DNA of 64,000 bases, taken from NCBI GenBank assembly GCA_014649555.1, contig BMTG01000001.1:248001-312000 (forward strand). Direction: 5' to 3'. Shown piece after piece: positions 50,472 through 58,862 of the stretch. How positions within the stretch are numbered: the stretch's first letter is position 1; every line of letters starts with the position of its first letter. Both the position numbers and the translations under genes were made by a program. The notes under the pieces are model-generated. The model saw only the letters and a list, made by a program, of their open reading frames with translations, searched no databases and had not been told where the DNA came from. The stretch comes from Streptomyces globisporus (GTDB lineage: Bacteria; Actinomycetota; Actinomycetes; Streptomycetales; Streptomycetaceae).

Positions 50472-52556
50472 TCACGGGCCCGGACGGGAAGGCGGTCCGC
50501 CCTCGTGCTCCAGCACCTGGCGAGCGCGTTGCAGGCGCAGGGCGAGTTGCACCTCCAGGGCGCGGGCCGGCTCCTGCCAGTCACTGCCGAGCAGGTACGT
50601 GATGCGTTCCAGGCGCCGCGACACGGTGTTGGGGTGGACGTGCAGCGTCTCGGCGGCCCGGGTCGGGCTGTTGCCCGAGGTGAAGTACTCCTCCAGGGTC
50701 CGCAGCAGCTCGGTCGCCTGCTGACTGTCGTAGTCCAGCACGGGGCCCAGCGTCGAGGCGATGAATCCGCCGACGTCGTGCCGCTCCGACAACAGCAGCC
50801 CCAGAAAGCCGAGTTCCCGCTGGGAGGCGGCTCCGCCCGTGCCGCCCAGAGCGGTCAGTGCGTCCAGGCAGCGCTGTGCCTCCTGGTAGGTGCTCCGCAC
50901 GGCTCCCAGGGCGGTGACCGGTCCGGCGGCTCCCGCGGTGACGGGGTGGGCGAGCACCACGGACAGTTCCCGGGACACGGTCCGCCCGGCGGCGGTGGGA
51001 TCGTCGCCCGGCACCAGCAGCACGATGTGTTCCCCGTCGACGTACTTGAGTCCCGACAGCTGATGCACGTAGGACGAGGCCCATACGACCGCCCGGCCCT
51101 GCGCGCCGCCTTCGGGACGGGCCACCACGACGACATGCGGCTGAGCGAGGTTGACGCCGAGCCGGCGGGCACGGGTCGCCAGTTGTTCCGGGGAGAGCTG
51201 GGAGGCGAGTAACTCGTGGAAGAAGTCGTCGCGGACGTGTGCCTCGGCCACCACCGTGCTGCGCTGCATGAGCATCAGTACGGCGACCGTCTGGGCGGTG
51301 AGCGCCATCAGCCGTTGCCGGTCGTCCTCGGCCGGCCCCGGCCCGTGGACGACGAGGGTGCCCAGGTGCTCCGCGCCGCCGGTCACCGCGTGGACCCACA
51401 CCTCGGTGTCGTCGTCCGCCGTGCTCTCGCAGCGGATCGGCTCTCTGCGCGCGTAGGAGTCCAGGGAGGCCCGTACGAGTGCGGCCTCGTCGACGGAGAG
51501 CGGCCCTCGTCCGGTGGTGCCGTCCCCGGCTTCCGTACCGGCGCTCCTGGCTGCGGACGACCGCGCGGCGGACGGTTTCGGCGCGCTCGGTGAACCGCCG
51601 CGCGCCTGGCCGGTGGCGGGCGCCGGGAATCCCGCGGTCCGTTCCAGATCCTTGCCGACCGCGTCGCGGACCATCAGTTCCGAGCCGAGTTCGCCGGCCG
51701 CCCGCCCGAGCAGGGTGTGCAGATCGCCCCCGTGGAGGATCAGGTCGATCAAGTCGCTGTGGATCCCGTGCAGTCGGGCGGCGGCGGCCGAGCGTCCCCA
51801 GGCCCGGCTGGTGTCCTCCTCCAGCTCGGTGACCTCGCTCCGCGTCTGCTCCAGCAGGCTGGTCCGTTCGATGGCGACGGCCGCGAGGTCGGCCAGCGAG
51901 CTCATCAGGGATATCTCGTCGGGCACGAAGTGCCGGATGTTGCGGTCGGCGGCGTAGAGGACGCCGAAGGAGGAGTCCGCGTGGCGCAGCGGGACGGCGA
52001 CGATGGCCCGGAGTCCTTCGACCCGCACGACGTCGTCGATGACCGCGGCGTGTTCGAAGGACTCGTCGCGTAAGTAGTCCGAGGTCCAGAAGGGGGCGGA
52101 GCCCTGCCGGGCCTGTCTGCCGACGCCGCCGTCGTTCGGCACCTCGAAGCCGACGGTGATCGCCGAAGCGTTGCCGTCGGCGGCGCGCACGCGTGACAGC
52201 GCGCCGGCCGAGTCGTGCAGGCTCACCCAGGACATGTCAAGGCCGAGCAGCAGCCGGGCCCGCCGGGTGATCACCTTCAGCAGGGCGTCCAGGTTGTACG
52301 GGAGCGTCAGGTCACGGGCGGTGTCCACCAGGGCGGACAGTCCCGCCTCCCGCTGCTGACGCCGGCCGAACAGCTGGCGCACGCTCAGCGCGTGGTCCCT
52401 GGCCTCACCGAGCCGGGCGAGGGCATCCGCCGGGGCGCCCTCGGCCGCGGCGCGGCGCACCGGTTCCTCGAACCGGTCCACCGGCGCCTCCTGCGCCAGC
52501 AGTTCCAGCATGCTCAGTGCGTGGCCGTCGAGCGAGCCGTCCGCATCGGGCGACAT
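50472..52556 (-). CDS. GAF-domain PucR/CdaR-type transcriptional regulator with a TTA codon
   Basis: A 694-residue regulator. An N-terminal helical region precedes a GAF domain (about 75-240) with LLLGLDMSWVSLHDSAG and GVLYAADRNIRHFVPDE. A linker, a second sensor-like region and a C-terminal PucR helix-turn-helix (TLHVHPNTVSRRLERITYLL) follow. Codon 162 (DYLRDE) is TTA, at 52073-52071, so translation should need the bldA tRNA. ATG 52556 with GGGAGG upstream is preferred over a GTG at 52598. It is the best candidate for pathway-specific control of the cluster. Confidence 0.9.
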   Translation of the reverse strand: MSPDADGSLDGHALSMLELLAQEAPVDRFEEPVRRAAAEGAPADALARLGEARDHALSVRQLFGRRQQREAGLSALVDTARDLTLPYNLDALLKVITRRARLLLGLDMSWVSLHDSAGALSRVRAADGNASAITVGFEVPNDGGVGRQARQGSAPFWTSDYLRDESFEHAAVIDDVVRVEGLRAIVAVPLRHADSSFGVLYAADRNIRHFVPDEISLMSSLADLAAVAIERTSLLEQTRSEVTELEEDTSRAWGRSAAAARLHGIHSDLIDLILHGGDLHTLLGRAAGELGSELMVRDAVGKDLERTAGFPAPATGQARGGSPSAPKPSAARSSAARSAGTEAGDGTTGRGPLSVDEAALVRASLDSYARREPIRCESTADDDTEVWVHAVTGGAEHLGTLVVHGPGPAEDDRQRLMALTAQTVAVLMLMQRSTVVAEAHVRDDFFHELLASQLSPEQLATRARRLGVNLAQPHVVVVARPEGGAQGRAVVWASSYVHQLSGLKYVDGEHIVLLVPGDDPTAAGRTVSRELSVVLAHPVTAGAAGPVTALGAVRSTYQEAQRCLDALTALGGTGGAASQRELGFLGLLLSERHDVGGFIASTLGPVLDYDSQQATELLRTLEEYFTSGNSPTRAAETLHVHPNTVSRRLERITYLLGSDWQEPARALEVQLALRLQRARQVLEHEGGPPSRPGP

Positions 52557-52843
52557 GACGTGGTCCCTCCCAGGAGGCCGCAATTCCTCGTCAGGCACAG
52601 GTCATATCCCCGGGCCCTTCCCCCATAGAAGCCTCGAGGAACGTAATCCACATCTCATCAGGTGGTCAACACCACTTGACCGCCGTCACCGGAGGTCACA
52701 GCGGTTACGGGTGACGGGATCACCACCCCGCCGGGCGGACGGTGTCGTCGCGTCACCTTCCGGCGGGAAGCGGCGACGGACCACGCTGTGCATGCAGGCG
52801 TTGCAGAGAGTAGCGCCGTCGCCGAAGGAAGAGGTGGGGTCCC
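52557..52843. promoter_or_regulatory. Divergent region between regulator and methyltransferase genes
   Basis: This 287-base region carries both ribosome binding sites and an inverted repeat GTGGT-CAAC-ACCAC (52662-52675) that could be an operator. It also carries CTCGTCAGG at 52587-52595, a 9-base match to the first iteron at 48.7 kb. Confidence 0.5.
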
Positions 52844-53740
52844 GTGTCAGCCGTACCCGTCGCATCCGTCGTCTCCGCACCCCGGGCCGTCGTACCCGCA
52901 CCGGCCGGTCCCGGCACCGCTCCCACTCCCGGGTGCCCGCGTGAGGCCGAGGCACACCAGGTGCGGAGTTTCACCAGATCCCTGAATCGCAGCCGCCAGT
53001 CGCTGACCCGCGCCGACCGGCCCCGCACCTTCGCCCTCGGGGGCCGGGAGTGGGATCTCCTGGACGAGGTCTTCGCCCCGGTCTACTCGCCCTCGACCGG
53101 CGTGGGCCTGGACTTCCTGGGCCTCAACGACCCGCGGCCGGCGGACACCGACCGCCGGGAAGCGGCGGTCACCACCGCCTTCGCCCCGGACGTGTCCGGC
53201 AGGCGGGGTTCGTTCCTGGAGATCGGCTGCGGCGCCGGAGTGATCGCCGTGACGGCCGCCCTGGCGGCCCACGGCCCGGTGGTGGCCTGCGACATCAGCC
53301 CCCAGGCGGTGGAGAACACCGCGCGGAATGCCGAACGGCACGGCGTGCAGAGCCGGTTGAGAGCGGTGTGCGGTGACCTGTTCGGCGGGCTGGACGACGG
53401 CGAGCGCTTCGACACGGTCTTCTGGAGCTCGAACTACGTCCTCGGCCCCGCCGACTACGTCTACGAGTCGGTCCACGAGCGCGCCTACGTCGACACCGGC
53501 TACCAGGCCCACCGGCGCTACCTGGAGGAGGCGCCGCACCGGACCACCGCATCGGGCGCGGCCCTGCTGCACTTCAGCAGCCGGGGCGACGTCGCCCTGC
53601 TCCACCGCATCGCCGCGGAGAGCGGCCGCGAGCTGCGCACCCTGGCCGCCTGCCTCGTCCAGGAGGGCGAGTACGGCAACGACCTGGTCGAGCACATGCT
53701 GTTCCAGATCCTTCCCGCCCCGCGCTCCCGCCGAGCCTGA
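52844..53740 (+). CDS. Class I SAM-dependent methyltransferase
   Basis: A 298-residue protein. After an Ala/Pro-rich N-terminus of about 35 residues comes a Rossmann methyltransferase with motif I FLEIGCGAGVIAV (125-137), motif II acidic D150 in VVACDIS and motif IV VFWSSNYVLGP (193-202). The fold is closest to PrmC-type enzymes, but the NPPY motif is replaced by SSNY, so N-methylation of Gln is unlikely. GAAGAGGTGGGG precedes GTG 52844. Its substrate is unknown; it is followed 71 bases later by the pabAB fusion. Confidence 0.82.
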   Translation: MSAVPVASVVSAPRAVVPAPAGPGTAPTPGCPREAEAHQVRSFTRSLNRSRQSLTRADRPRTFALGGREWDLLDEVFAPVYSPSTGVGLDFLGLNDPRPADTDRREAAVTTAFAPDVSGRRGSFLEIGCGAGVIAVTAALAAHGPVVACDISPQAVENTARNAERHGVQSRLRAVCGDLFGGLDDGERFDTVFWSSNYVLGPADYVYESVHERAYVDTGYQAHRRYLEEAPHRTTASGAALLHFSSRGDVALLHRIAAESGRELRTLAACLVQEGEYGNDLVEHMLFQILPAPRSRRA

Positions 53741-53811
53741 GCCGGCGCGCCGCGATGAGACACGCGTCCCCCGTGCACGCAGGCCCCGAGCGAGGGAAGT
53801 CAGACACCGCC

Positions 53812-56007
53812 ATGCGTTCGCTGCTCGTCGACAACTACGACTCCTTCACCTACAACCTCTTCCACTACCTGGCCCGGGTGGGCGGCCGGGAGCCGGTCGT
53901 CGTCCGCAACGACGACCCGTCGTGGCATCCGTCCCTGCTCGAAGAGTTTGACAACGTAGTCATATCGCCCGGCCCCGGTGACCCCGCACGCTCCGCCGAC
54001 TTCGGCATCTCGGCGGAGATCATCGACCGCTCCCCCCTTCCGCTGCTGGGCATCTGCCTGGGGCACCAGGGGATCGGCCTCTCCCGGGGAGCGAGCGTCC
54101 GCAGGGCGCCGGAGCCCCGGCACGGCCGCACGTCGCCCGTACTGCACGAGTCGCAGGGCCTGTTCGCCGGACTGCCGTCCCCGTTCGAGGCGGTGCGCTA
54201 CCACTCGCTGACCGTCACCGACCTGCCCGAGGAGCTGGAGGTCACCGCGTGGACGCCGGACGGTGTGGTGATGGGACTGCGCCACCGGGACCGCCCGCAG
54301 TGGGGCGTCCAGTTCCACCCGGAGTCGATTCGTACTCAGTACGGTCATGAACTGCTCGCCAACTTCGACCGCTTGACCCGGGACCACCGGAGCCGTACCC
54401 GCCCGAGGGTTCTCCTGCACGGCGCAGCCCCGGCGCCCGTCGCCCGACGCGACGCGGCCGAACCGCGCTCCCTCCCGCCCCTCCCCCGGCGCTCCCTGCG
54501 GGTCCTGACCGCCGAGGTACCGACCGGCTGCGACGACGAGACGGTCTACGACCGGCTGTTCCGCGGCGGCGACCACGCGTTCTGGCTGGACAGCAGCCGC
54601 CACGACGGCGGCCGCAGCGGCCGGTTCTCGGTCATGGGCGACGCCTCGGGTCCGCTCGCCAGGGTGGCGACCGCCGACGTGTCCGCCGGAACGGTCACGG
54701 TGCGGTCGAACGGCCCGGGGTCACGGGAGACCGTCAGGAGCGGGTTCTTCGCGTGGCTGGAGCGTGACTGTGCCGCGCTCGACACCGATGTCCCGCCGCT
54801 GCCCTGCGACTTCGCCCTCGGCTGGACCGGCTATCTCGGTTACGAGCTGAAGGCCGAGTGCGGCGGGGAGGCCGTCCACCGCTCCGAGGAGCCCGACGCC
54901 GCCATGGTCTTCGCGGACCGTGCCCTGGTCGTGGACCACCTCACCGGCACCACCCATCTGCTCGTCCTCGCCGAGTCCGGAACCGGACGCGAGGAGGACG
55001 GGGAGGAGGCCGCCCGCGCCTGGCTGCATCACACCCGCTCCCGGCTCGCGGCCCTGTCCGGGGCGGCCCCCGCGTCTCCCCCCGCGGTTCCCGCCGGCTC
55101 CCCGGAGATCCGGCTGCGTCACGACCGCGCCGCCTACCTCGACCTGATCGCCGCGTGTCACGAGGAGATCTCGGCCGGCGAGAGCTACGAGATCTGCCTG
55201 ACCAACATGGCCGAGGCCGACAGCACCGTCGACCCGTGGGAGGCGTACCGCCTCCTGCGCCGGACCAGCCCCGCCCCGTTCGGCGCCCTGCTGAGCTTCG
55301 GTGACGTGTCGGTGCTCTCCACCTCGCCCGAGCGGTTCCTGCGCGTCTCCGCGGAGGGGCGGATCGAGTCCAGCCCGATCAAGGGCACCCGCCCGCGCGG
55401 CGCCACCCCCGCCGAGGACGCCGCCCTCGCCGCGAGCCTGCTCACCGACGAGAAGGACCTCGCCGAGAACCTGATGATCGTGGATCTCGTACGCAACGAT
55501 CTCGGCCGGTGCGCGGAGGTCGGCTCCGTCCGGGCCGACGACGTCTTCCGGGTGGAGACGTACGCGACCGTCCATCAGCTCGTCAGCACCGTGACCGCCC
55601 GCCTCCACCCGGACAGCACCCCGGTGGGATGCCTCCGCGCCGCCTTCCCCGGCGGCTCCATGACGGGAGCGCCCAAGATCCGCACCATGCAGATCATCGA
55701 TCGCCTCGAAGGCGGCCCGCGTGGGGTGTACTCCGGGGCGATCGGCTATCTGTCGCTCTCCGGTGCTGCCGACTTCAGCATCGTCATCCGTACGGCTGTG
55801 GTCACGCCCGGCCGGGTGCGGTACGGGGTGGGCGGGGCGATCGTGGCGCTCTCGGACGCGGCGGCGGAGTTCGAGGAGACGGCGGTCAAAGCCGCCCCTC
55901 TCCTCGCCCTGACCGGCGCGGTCTTCCCGGACCGGGCAGCCCTGTCCGTACCGACCGCCGGAGAACGGCCGTCCGTGCCGGAGCGGCAGGCGGTGGCCGC
56001 CTGCTAG
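53812..56007 (+). CDS. pabAB: Fused aminodeoxychorismate synthase (PabA-PabB)
   Basis: Converts chorismate and glutamine to 4-amino-4-deoxychorismate. 731 residues. The N-terminal class I glutamine amidotransferase has nucleophile C82 in GICLGHQGIG and the His-Glu pair in GVQFHPESI. The C-terminal chorismate-binding domain has K524 in PIKGTRPRG, the Lys of PabB that forms the covalent intermediate (TrpE has Ala), plus DLVRNDLGR and GSMTGAPKI. Fused forms usually belong to secondary metabolism. No pabC lyase is adjacent. ATG 53812 is preferred; ATG 53755 is in frame. Confidence 0.93.
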   Translation: MRSLLVDNYDSFTYNLFHYLARVGGREPVVVRNDDPSWHPSLLEEFDNVVISPGPGDPARSADFGISAEIIDRSPLPLLGICLGHQGIGLSRGASVRRAPEPRHGRTSPVLHESQGLFAGLPSPFEAVRYHSLTVTDLPEELEVTAWTPDGVVMGLRHRDRPQWGVQFHPESIRTQYGHELLANFDRLTRDHRSRTRPRVLLHGAAPAPVARRDAAEPRSLPPLPRRSLRVLTAEVPTGCDDETVYDRLFRGGDHAFWLDSSRHDGGRSGRFSVMGDASGPLARVATADVSAGTVTVRSNGPGSRETVRSGFFAWLERDCAALDTDVPPLPCDFALGWTGYLGYELKAECGGEAVHRSEEPDAAMVFADRALVVDHLTGTTHLLVLAESGTGREEDGEEAARAWLHHTRSRLAALSGAAPASPPAVPAGSPEIRLRHDRAAYLDLIAACHEEISAGESYEICLTNMAEADSTVDPWEAYRLLRRTSPAPFGALLSFGDVSVLSTSPERFLRVSAEGRIESSPIKGTRPRGATPAEDAALAASLLTDEKDLAENLMIVDLVRNDLGRCAEVGSVRADDVFRVETYATVHQLVSTVTARLHPDSTPVGCLRAAFPGGSMTGAPKIRTMQIIDRLEGGPRGVYSGAIGYLSLSGAADFSIVIRTAVVTPGRVRYGVGGAIVALSDAAAEFEETAVKAAPLLALTGAVFPDRAALSVPTAGERPSVPERQAVAAC

Positions 56008-56048
56008 TGCCAGGCGTCGCGCGGCAGGCGGCAGTTTGACGACAGGCC

Positions 56049-56957
56049 CTAGCGATGGCGGCGCAGCAACTCCGCGCCGACCGCCGCCACCTGGACGCCC
56101 TGCCCGGCCAGGGCGTCCAGGGCGCGATTGGCCGGTGCGTCGCAGCCCAGCAGGGTGTCTCCGCACAGACCGCCCCCGACGGCCGCCGCCTCGGCCATCT
56201 CCGCGGTGAGCGCGTGTCCGGTGTTCCAGCCGACCAGCGCCGGGATGTGGCCGGAGCCCGTATCCGTCCACACGAGCTTCGGCAGGCGGGCCCCCGCACT
56301 GCTCAGGGCCCGCCACCGCGCCCCGGCCAGCCGCTCTTCCCTCAGCCGGTAGATCAGCTGGGCGGTGGCCGGCCCCGCCGTACCGTGCAGGGCGTGCGGC
56401 ACTCCGCCCGAGAGCCGGGTGAGCCGTACGTCGACCTCCGCGTCGAGGACCCCCACGGCACAGGAGGCGGCCACCACCAGCGCACTCGGGTCGGCGCCAC
56501 CCGACAACGCCGTCTCCAGGCCGGTGAGCTGGGCGTCCAGCACCTCTGCGTACTGCTCGACCGTGTAGCAAGGGGAGGAGTCGACCGAGATGCCTTCCTC
56601 CAGGCATCCGGCCAGGGCCTGGATCCCGGTACCGTCGGCCGGCAGGCCCACCAGCAGATTCGGCCGGTCGACTCCGCCGCGCAGCACCCGGGCGGACGCT
56701 ATCCAGTCACCGGGCGACGCTTCGCGGGGGCCGGCCGGCGCCCCCACCGGCATGCTCACGAATCCGTCGACGTCGCGCAGGACGTCGCAGGCGGCCCGCA
56801 CCGCGGCGAGTGGCGCGCCGGGCGACATGCGCATCCCCCGCCACCCCTGCCGGGTGACCTCGGGGTTGGGAGGCAGCGTGTCGTTCCACACCAGCCAGGG
56901 GTACACCCCCTCCGCGGCCAGGTCGGCGAGCACGCGGCCGGCTTCAGCACTGATCAT
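56049..56957 (-). CDS. Transaldolase-family protein lacking the Schiff-base lysine
   Basis: A 302-residue protein recognisable as a transaldolase by VDRPNLLVGLPADGTGIQAL, EGISVDSSPCYTVEQYAEVL and the LVWTDTGSGH block. In active transaldolase the first segment reads NLxxKIPAT; here the lysine position is G104, so it cannot form the dihydroxyacetone Schiff base. The N-terminus is also shorter than in housekeeping transaldolases (about 370 residues). It converges on pabAB, 41 bases apart. A non-catalytic or altered role is inferred. Confidence 0.72.
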   Translation of the reverse strand: MISAEAGRVLADLAAEGVYPWLVWNDTLPPNPEVTRQGWRGMRMSPGAPLAAVRAACDVLRDVDGFVSMPVGAPAGPREASPGDWIASARVLRGGVDRPNLLVGLPADGTGIQALAGCLEEGISVDSSPCYTVEQYAEVLDAQLTGLETALSGGADPSALVVAASCAVGVLDAEVDVRLTRLSGGVPHALHGTAGPATAQLIYRLREERLAGARWRALSSAGARLPKLVWTDTGSGHIPALVGWNTGHALTAEMAEAAAVGGGLCGDTLLGCDAPANRALDALAGQGVQVAAVGAELLRRHR

Positions 56958-57005
56958 TCCTCGAGGCTAGGGACAGGACACGGGACGCGACACGCTCCCT
57001 GCCCG

Positions 57006-57037
57006 ACGCCGTCAGGTCCCGGCCGACTTCGTCAACT
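57006..57037. repeat. Two copies of the CCGACTYCGTCAGGTC-like motif
   Basis: CCGACGCCGTCAGGTCCC (CGTCAG at 57010-57015) and CCGACTTCGTCAACTCCC (57030-57035), 20 bases apart, lie between the divergent transaldolase-like and GNAT genes. They match the three iterons at 48703-48755. Confidence 0.65.
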
Positions 57038-57061
57038 CCCGCCAAGGGGGAGAATCGTCGC

Positions 57062-57535
57062 ATGGACATCGAACCCGTCGCCTGGGACCACCCCGATGCC
57101 GCGATGCTGCGCGCCCGGCAGCGCGCCGAGATGGCCGAGCGGTACGGCACCCCTGACAGCGAGTCGGGCAGCGCGCCTTCCGCATCGGACATCGCGGTGT
57201 TCGTCGTGGCCCGGGCGGACGACGGGACCGCCGTCGGCTGCGGCGGGCTGCGCGCCCTGGACGCACGGTCGGGCGAGGTCAAGCGGATGTTCGTGGTGCC
57301 GGACCGGCGCGGCACCGGTGTGGCTCCAGCCGTGCTGGCGGCGCTTGAGCAGTGGGCACAGGAGAGGGGCTGGACCCGGCTGCGGCTGGAAACCGGACCT
57401 GCGCAGCCCGACGCCGTCCGCTTCTACACGCGCTCCGGGTACCGGCGGATCCCCAACTTCGGTGCGTACGCCCAGGTGCCTGACTCCCTCTGCTTCGAGC
57501 GCCTGCTCCCACCGGCATCCGTACCGGCCTCCTAG
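57062..57535 (+). CDS. GNAT-family N-acetyltransferase
   Basis: A 157-residue acetyltransferase. The acetyl-CoA-binding motif is VKRMFVVPDRRGTGVAPAVL, and the later FYTRSGYRRIPNFG is the usual GNAT end. Substrate unknown. It is divergent from the transaldolase-like gene, with the repeat pair in between, and ends at a bidirectional terminator. Confidence 0.88.
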   Translation: MDIEPVAWDHPDAAMLRARQRAEMAERYGTPDSESGSAPSASDIAVFVVARADDGTAVGCGGLRALDARSGEVKRMFVVPDRRGTGVAPAVLAALEQWAQERGWTRLRLETGPAQPDAVRFYTRSGYRRIPNFGAYAQVPDSLCFERLLPPASVPAS

Positions 57536-57557
57536 CGGCACGCGGGTGGCCGGGCGA

Positions 57558-57586
57558 GGGCGAGCGGACTGCGGCCCCGCTCGCCC
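57558..57586. terminator. Bidirectional terminator
   Basis: A perfect 10-bp inverted repeat (57558-57567 and 57577-57586) between the convergent GNAT and secreted-protein genes. Confidence 0.75.
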
Positions 57587-57600
57587 CCACGGGAAGATGA

Positions 57601-58161
57601 TCAGAACTTCCCGTCGACCGGGATCCAGCCGGACCATGCCTCGGGCTGGTAGAACTTTCCGGTGTCGCCGTCGTAGCGCAGGACGCGCAGGCGTACGTTG
57701 CCGGTCTCGCGGTAGTCCTTGTTGCAGGTCGCCCAGGTGTTCACGCCGAGCTTGTTGACGCAGACCTCCTCGGCGCGCCCGTAGTCGGTGTAGACCCCGA
57801 CGGCCGCGGACATGCCGTCCTTCTTGGTGTCGCCCGCCCAGACGATGTCGCCGTTGTGCTGGAAACACCCGTTGGCGCCGTAGGCGGCGGTCGCGCCCAG
57901 GCAGGTGTTGGACGGCGGGGCGGCCTTGGCGGCCATCGCGACCGCCGGTCCCGTCGTCTCGTCCTCGTCCGCCGGGAAGGGAACCTCCGTGCCGGGTTCC
58001 GTGGCGAGGCCTTCGACGATCTTCACGTCGGCGGGCAGCTGGATTTCCACGGGGGTCTCCGGGGCGTCGTCGGCGAGCGCCGGCGTCGCGGTGACGGCCG
58101 AGAGGGCGAGCGCCGACGCCCCGGCGAGAACGCTCAACTTCGAGCGCCAGTTTTCACGCAT
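57601..58161 (-). CDS. Secreted protein of unknown function
   Basis: A 186-residue precursor with a clear Sec signal peptide (KLSVLAGASALALSAVTATPALA-D). The mature part has a Pro/Glu-rich first third, then a compact domain with four cysteines (TCLGA, NGCFQ, EEVCVN, ATCNK) that could form two disulphides and ends WSGWIPVDGKF. I do not recognise the family. Confidence 0.8.
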   Translation of the reverse strand: MRENWRSKLSVLAGASALALSAVTATPALADDAPETPVEIQLPADVKIVEGLATEPGTEVPFPADEDETTGPAVAMAAKAAPPSNTCLGATAAYGANGCFQHNGDIVWAGDTKKDGMSAAVGVYTDYGRAEEVCVNKLGVNTWATCNKDYRETGNVRLRVLRYDGDTGKFYQPEAWSGWIPVDGKF

Positions 58162-58348
58162 GCTTCACTACCCCCGCGCCTGACCTCTGTGGCGAGATCA
58201 TCAATTATCAAAATGTGAACAGGGTGTGAGACTAAGAGATCGCCGTGACGGAAGGAAGGGGCCCCTGTGACGCAAGTGGTTAACGATGCCTGTGATAAGT
58301 GCCCTGATCCGGACCGTCGCACGGGATCCGAAGGCGGTGCGGTACGCA

Positions 58349-58392
58349 GAACGGGAGGGCGGGCACACCAGCGTGTGCCCGCCCTCCCGTTC
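58349..58392. terminator. Strong terminator after the lipoprotein gene
   Basis: A perfect 20-bp inverted repeat (58349-58368 and 58373-58392) with CAGC loop, 33 bases past the lipoprotein stop. Confidence 0.85.
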
Positions 58393-58424
58393 CGGTTTCC
58401 CTCACCCGCTCACCGGGGATGCGC

Positions 58425-58748
58425 TCACGGGAGGGTGGGCGGCTCGGCGGCCCGCTCCCCCTCGGTGGCTTCGGCGAACGAGGGTTCGACGGCGCACTCC
58501 GCCGGGATGTCGGCGGCGGAGCGGGCGCACTTCTCGGGCCCCGCGACGCTCTGTTCGTTCAGTTCGGGCGAGCCCGCCTGACGCTTGCCCGTCTCCATGT
58601 TCTCCGCCAGCCCCTCCACGGAGGCCGGCGCGGTGGTTGCGGCGGGCCGCTCGGCGTCCACGGTGTCCGGCGAGGACGAACAGGCCGCCAGGCCCGCCGT
58701 GGCGCACAGGACGAGGGCGGCCGAGGCCGCGGCGGTACGAAGTCGCAT
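58425..58748 (-). CDS. Small lipoprotein
   Basis: A 107-residue precursor with a lipobox LAAC-SSS after a 22-residue signal sequence. The mature peptide is about 85 residues, acidic, with two further cysteines (EKCARS and AECAVE). No domain recognised. It is followed by a strong terminator. Confidence 0.8.
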   Translation of the reverse strand: MRLRTAAASAALVLCATAGLAACSSSPDTVDAERPAATTAPASVEGLAENMETGKRQAGSPELNEQSVAGPEKCARSAADIPAECAVEPSFAEATEGERAAEPPTLP

Positions 58749-58862
58749 GCAAATCCCCCCTACGCGGATGCCCGGACACCCGGGTCATCAGTCGATCCAC
58801 GGTGCCACAGAGGGGGGTTGGGCAGGCGGAGAACAGGTGAAGAAGGCGCACAGAGTGCCTCG

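Noticed and set aside
56055-57758. Plus-strand open frame over the transaldolase-like and GNAT genes
   Set aside because: It has no family signature, while both opposing or overlapping genes show clear motifs in other frames.
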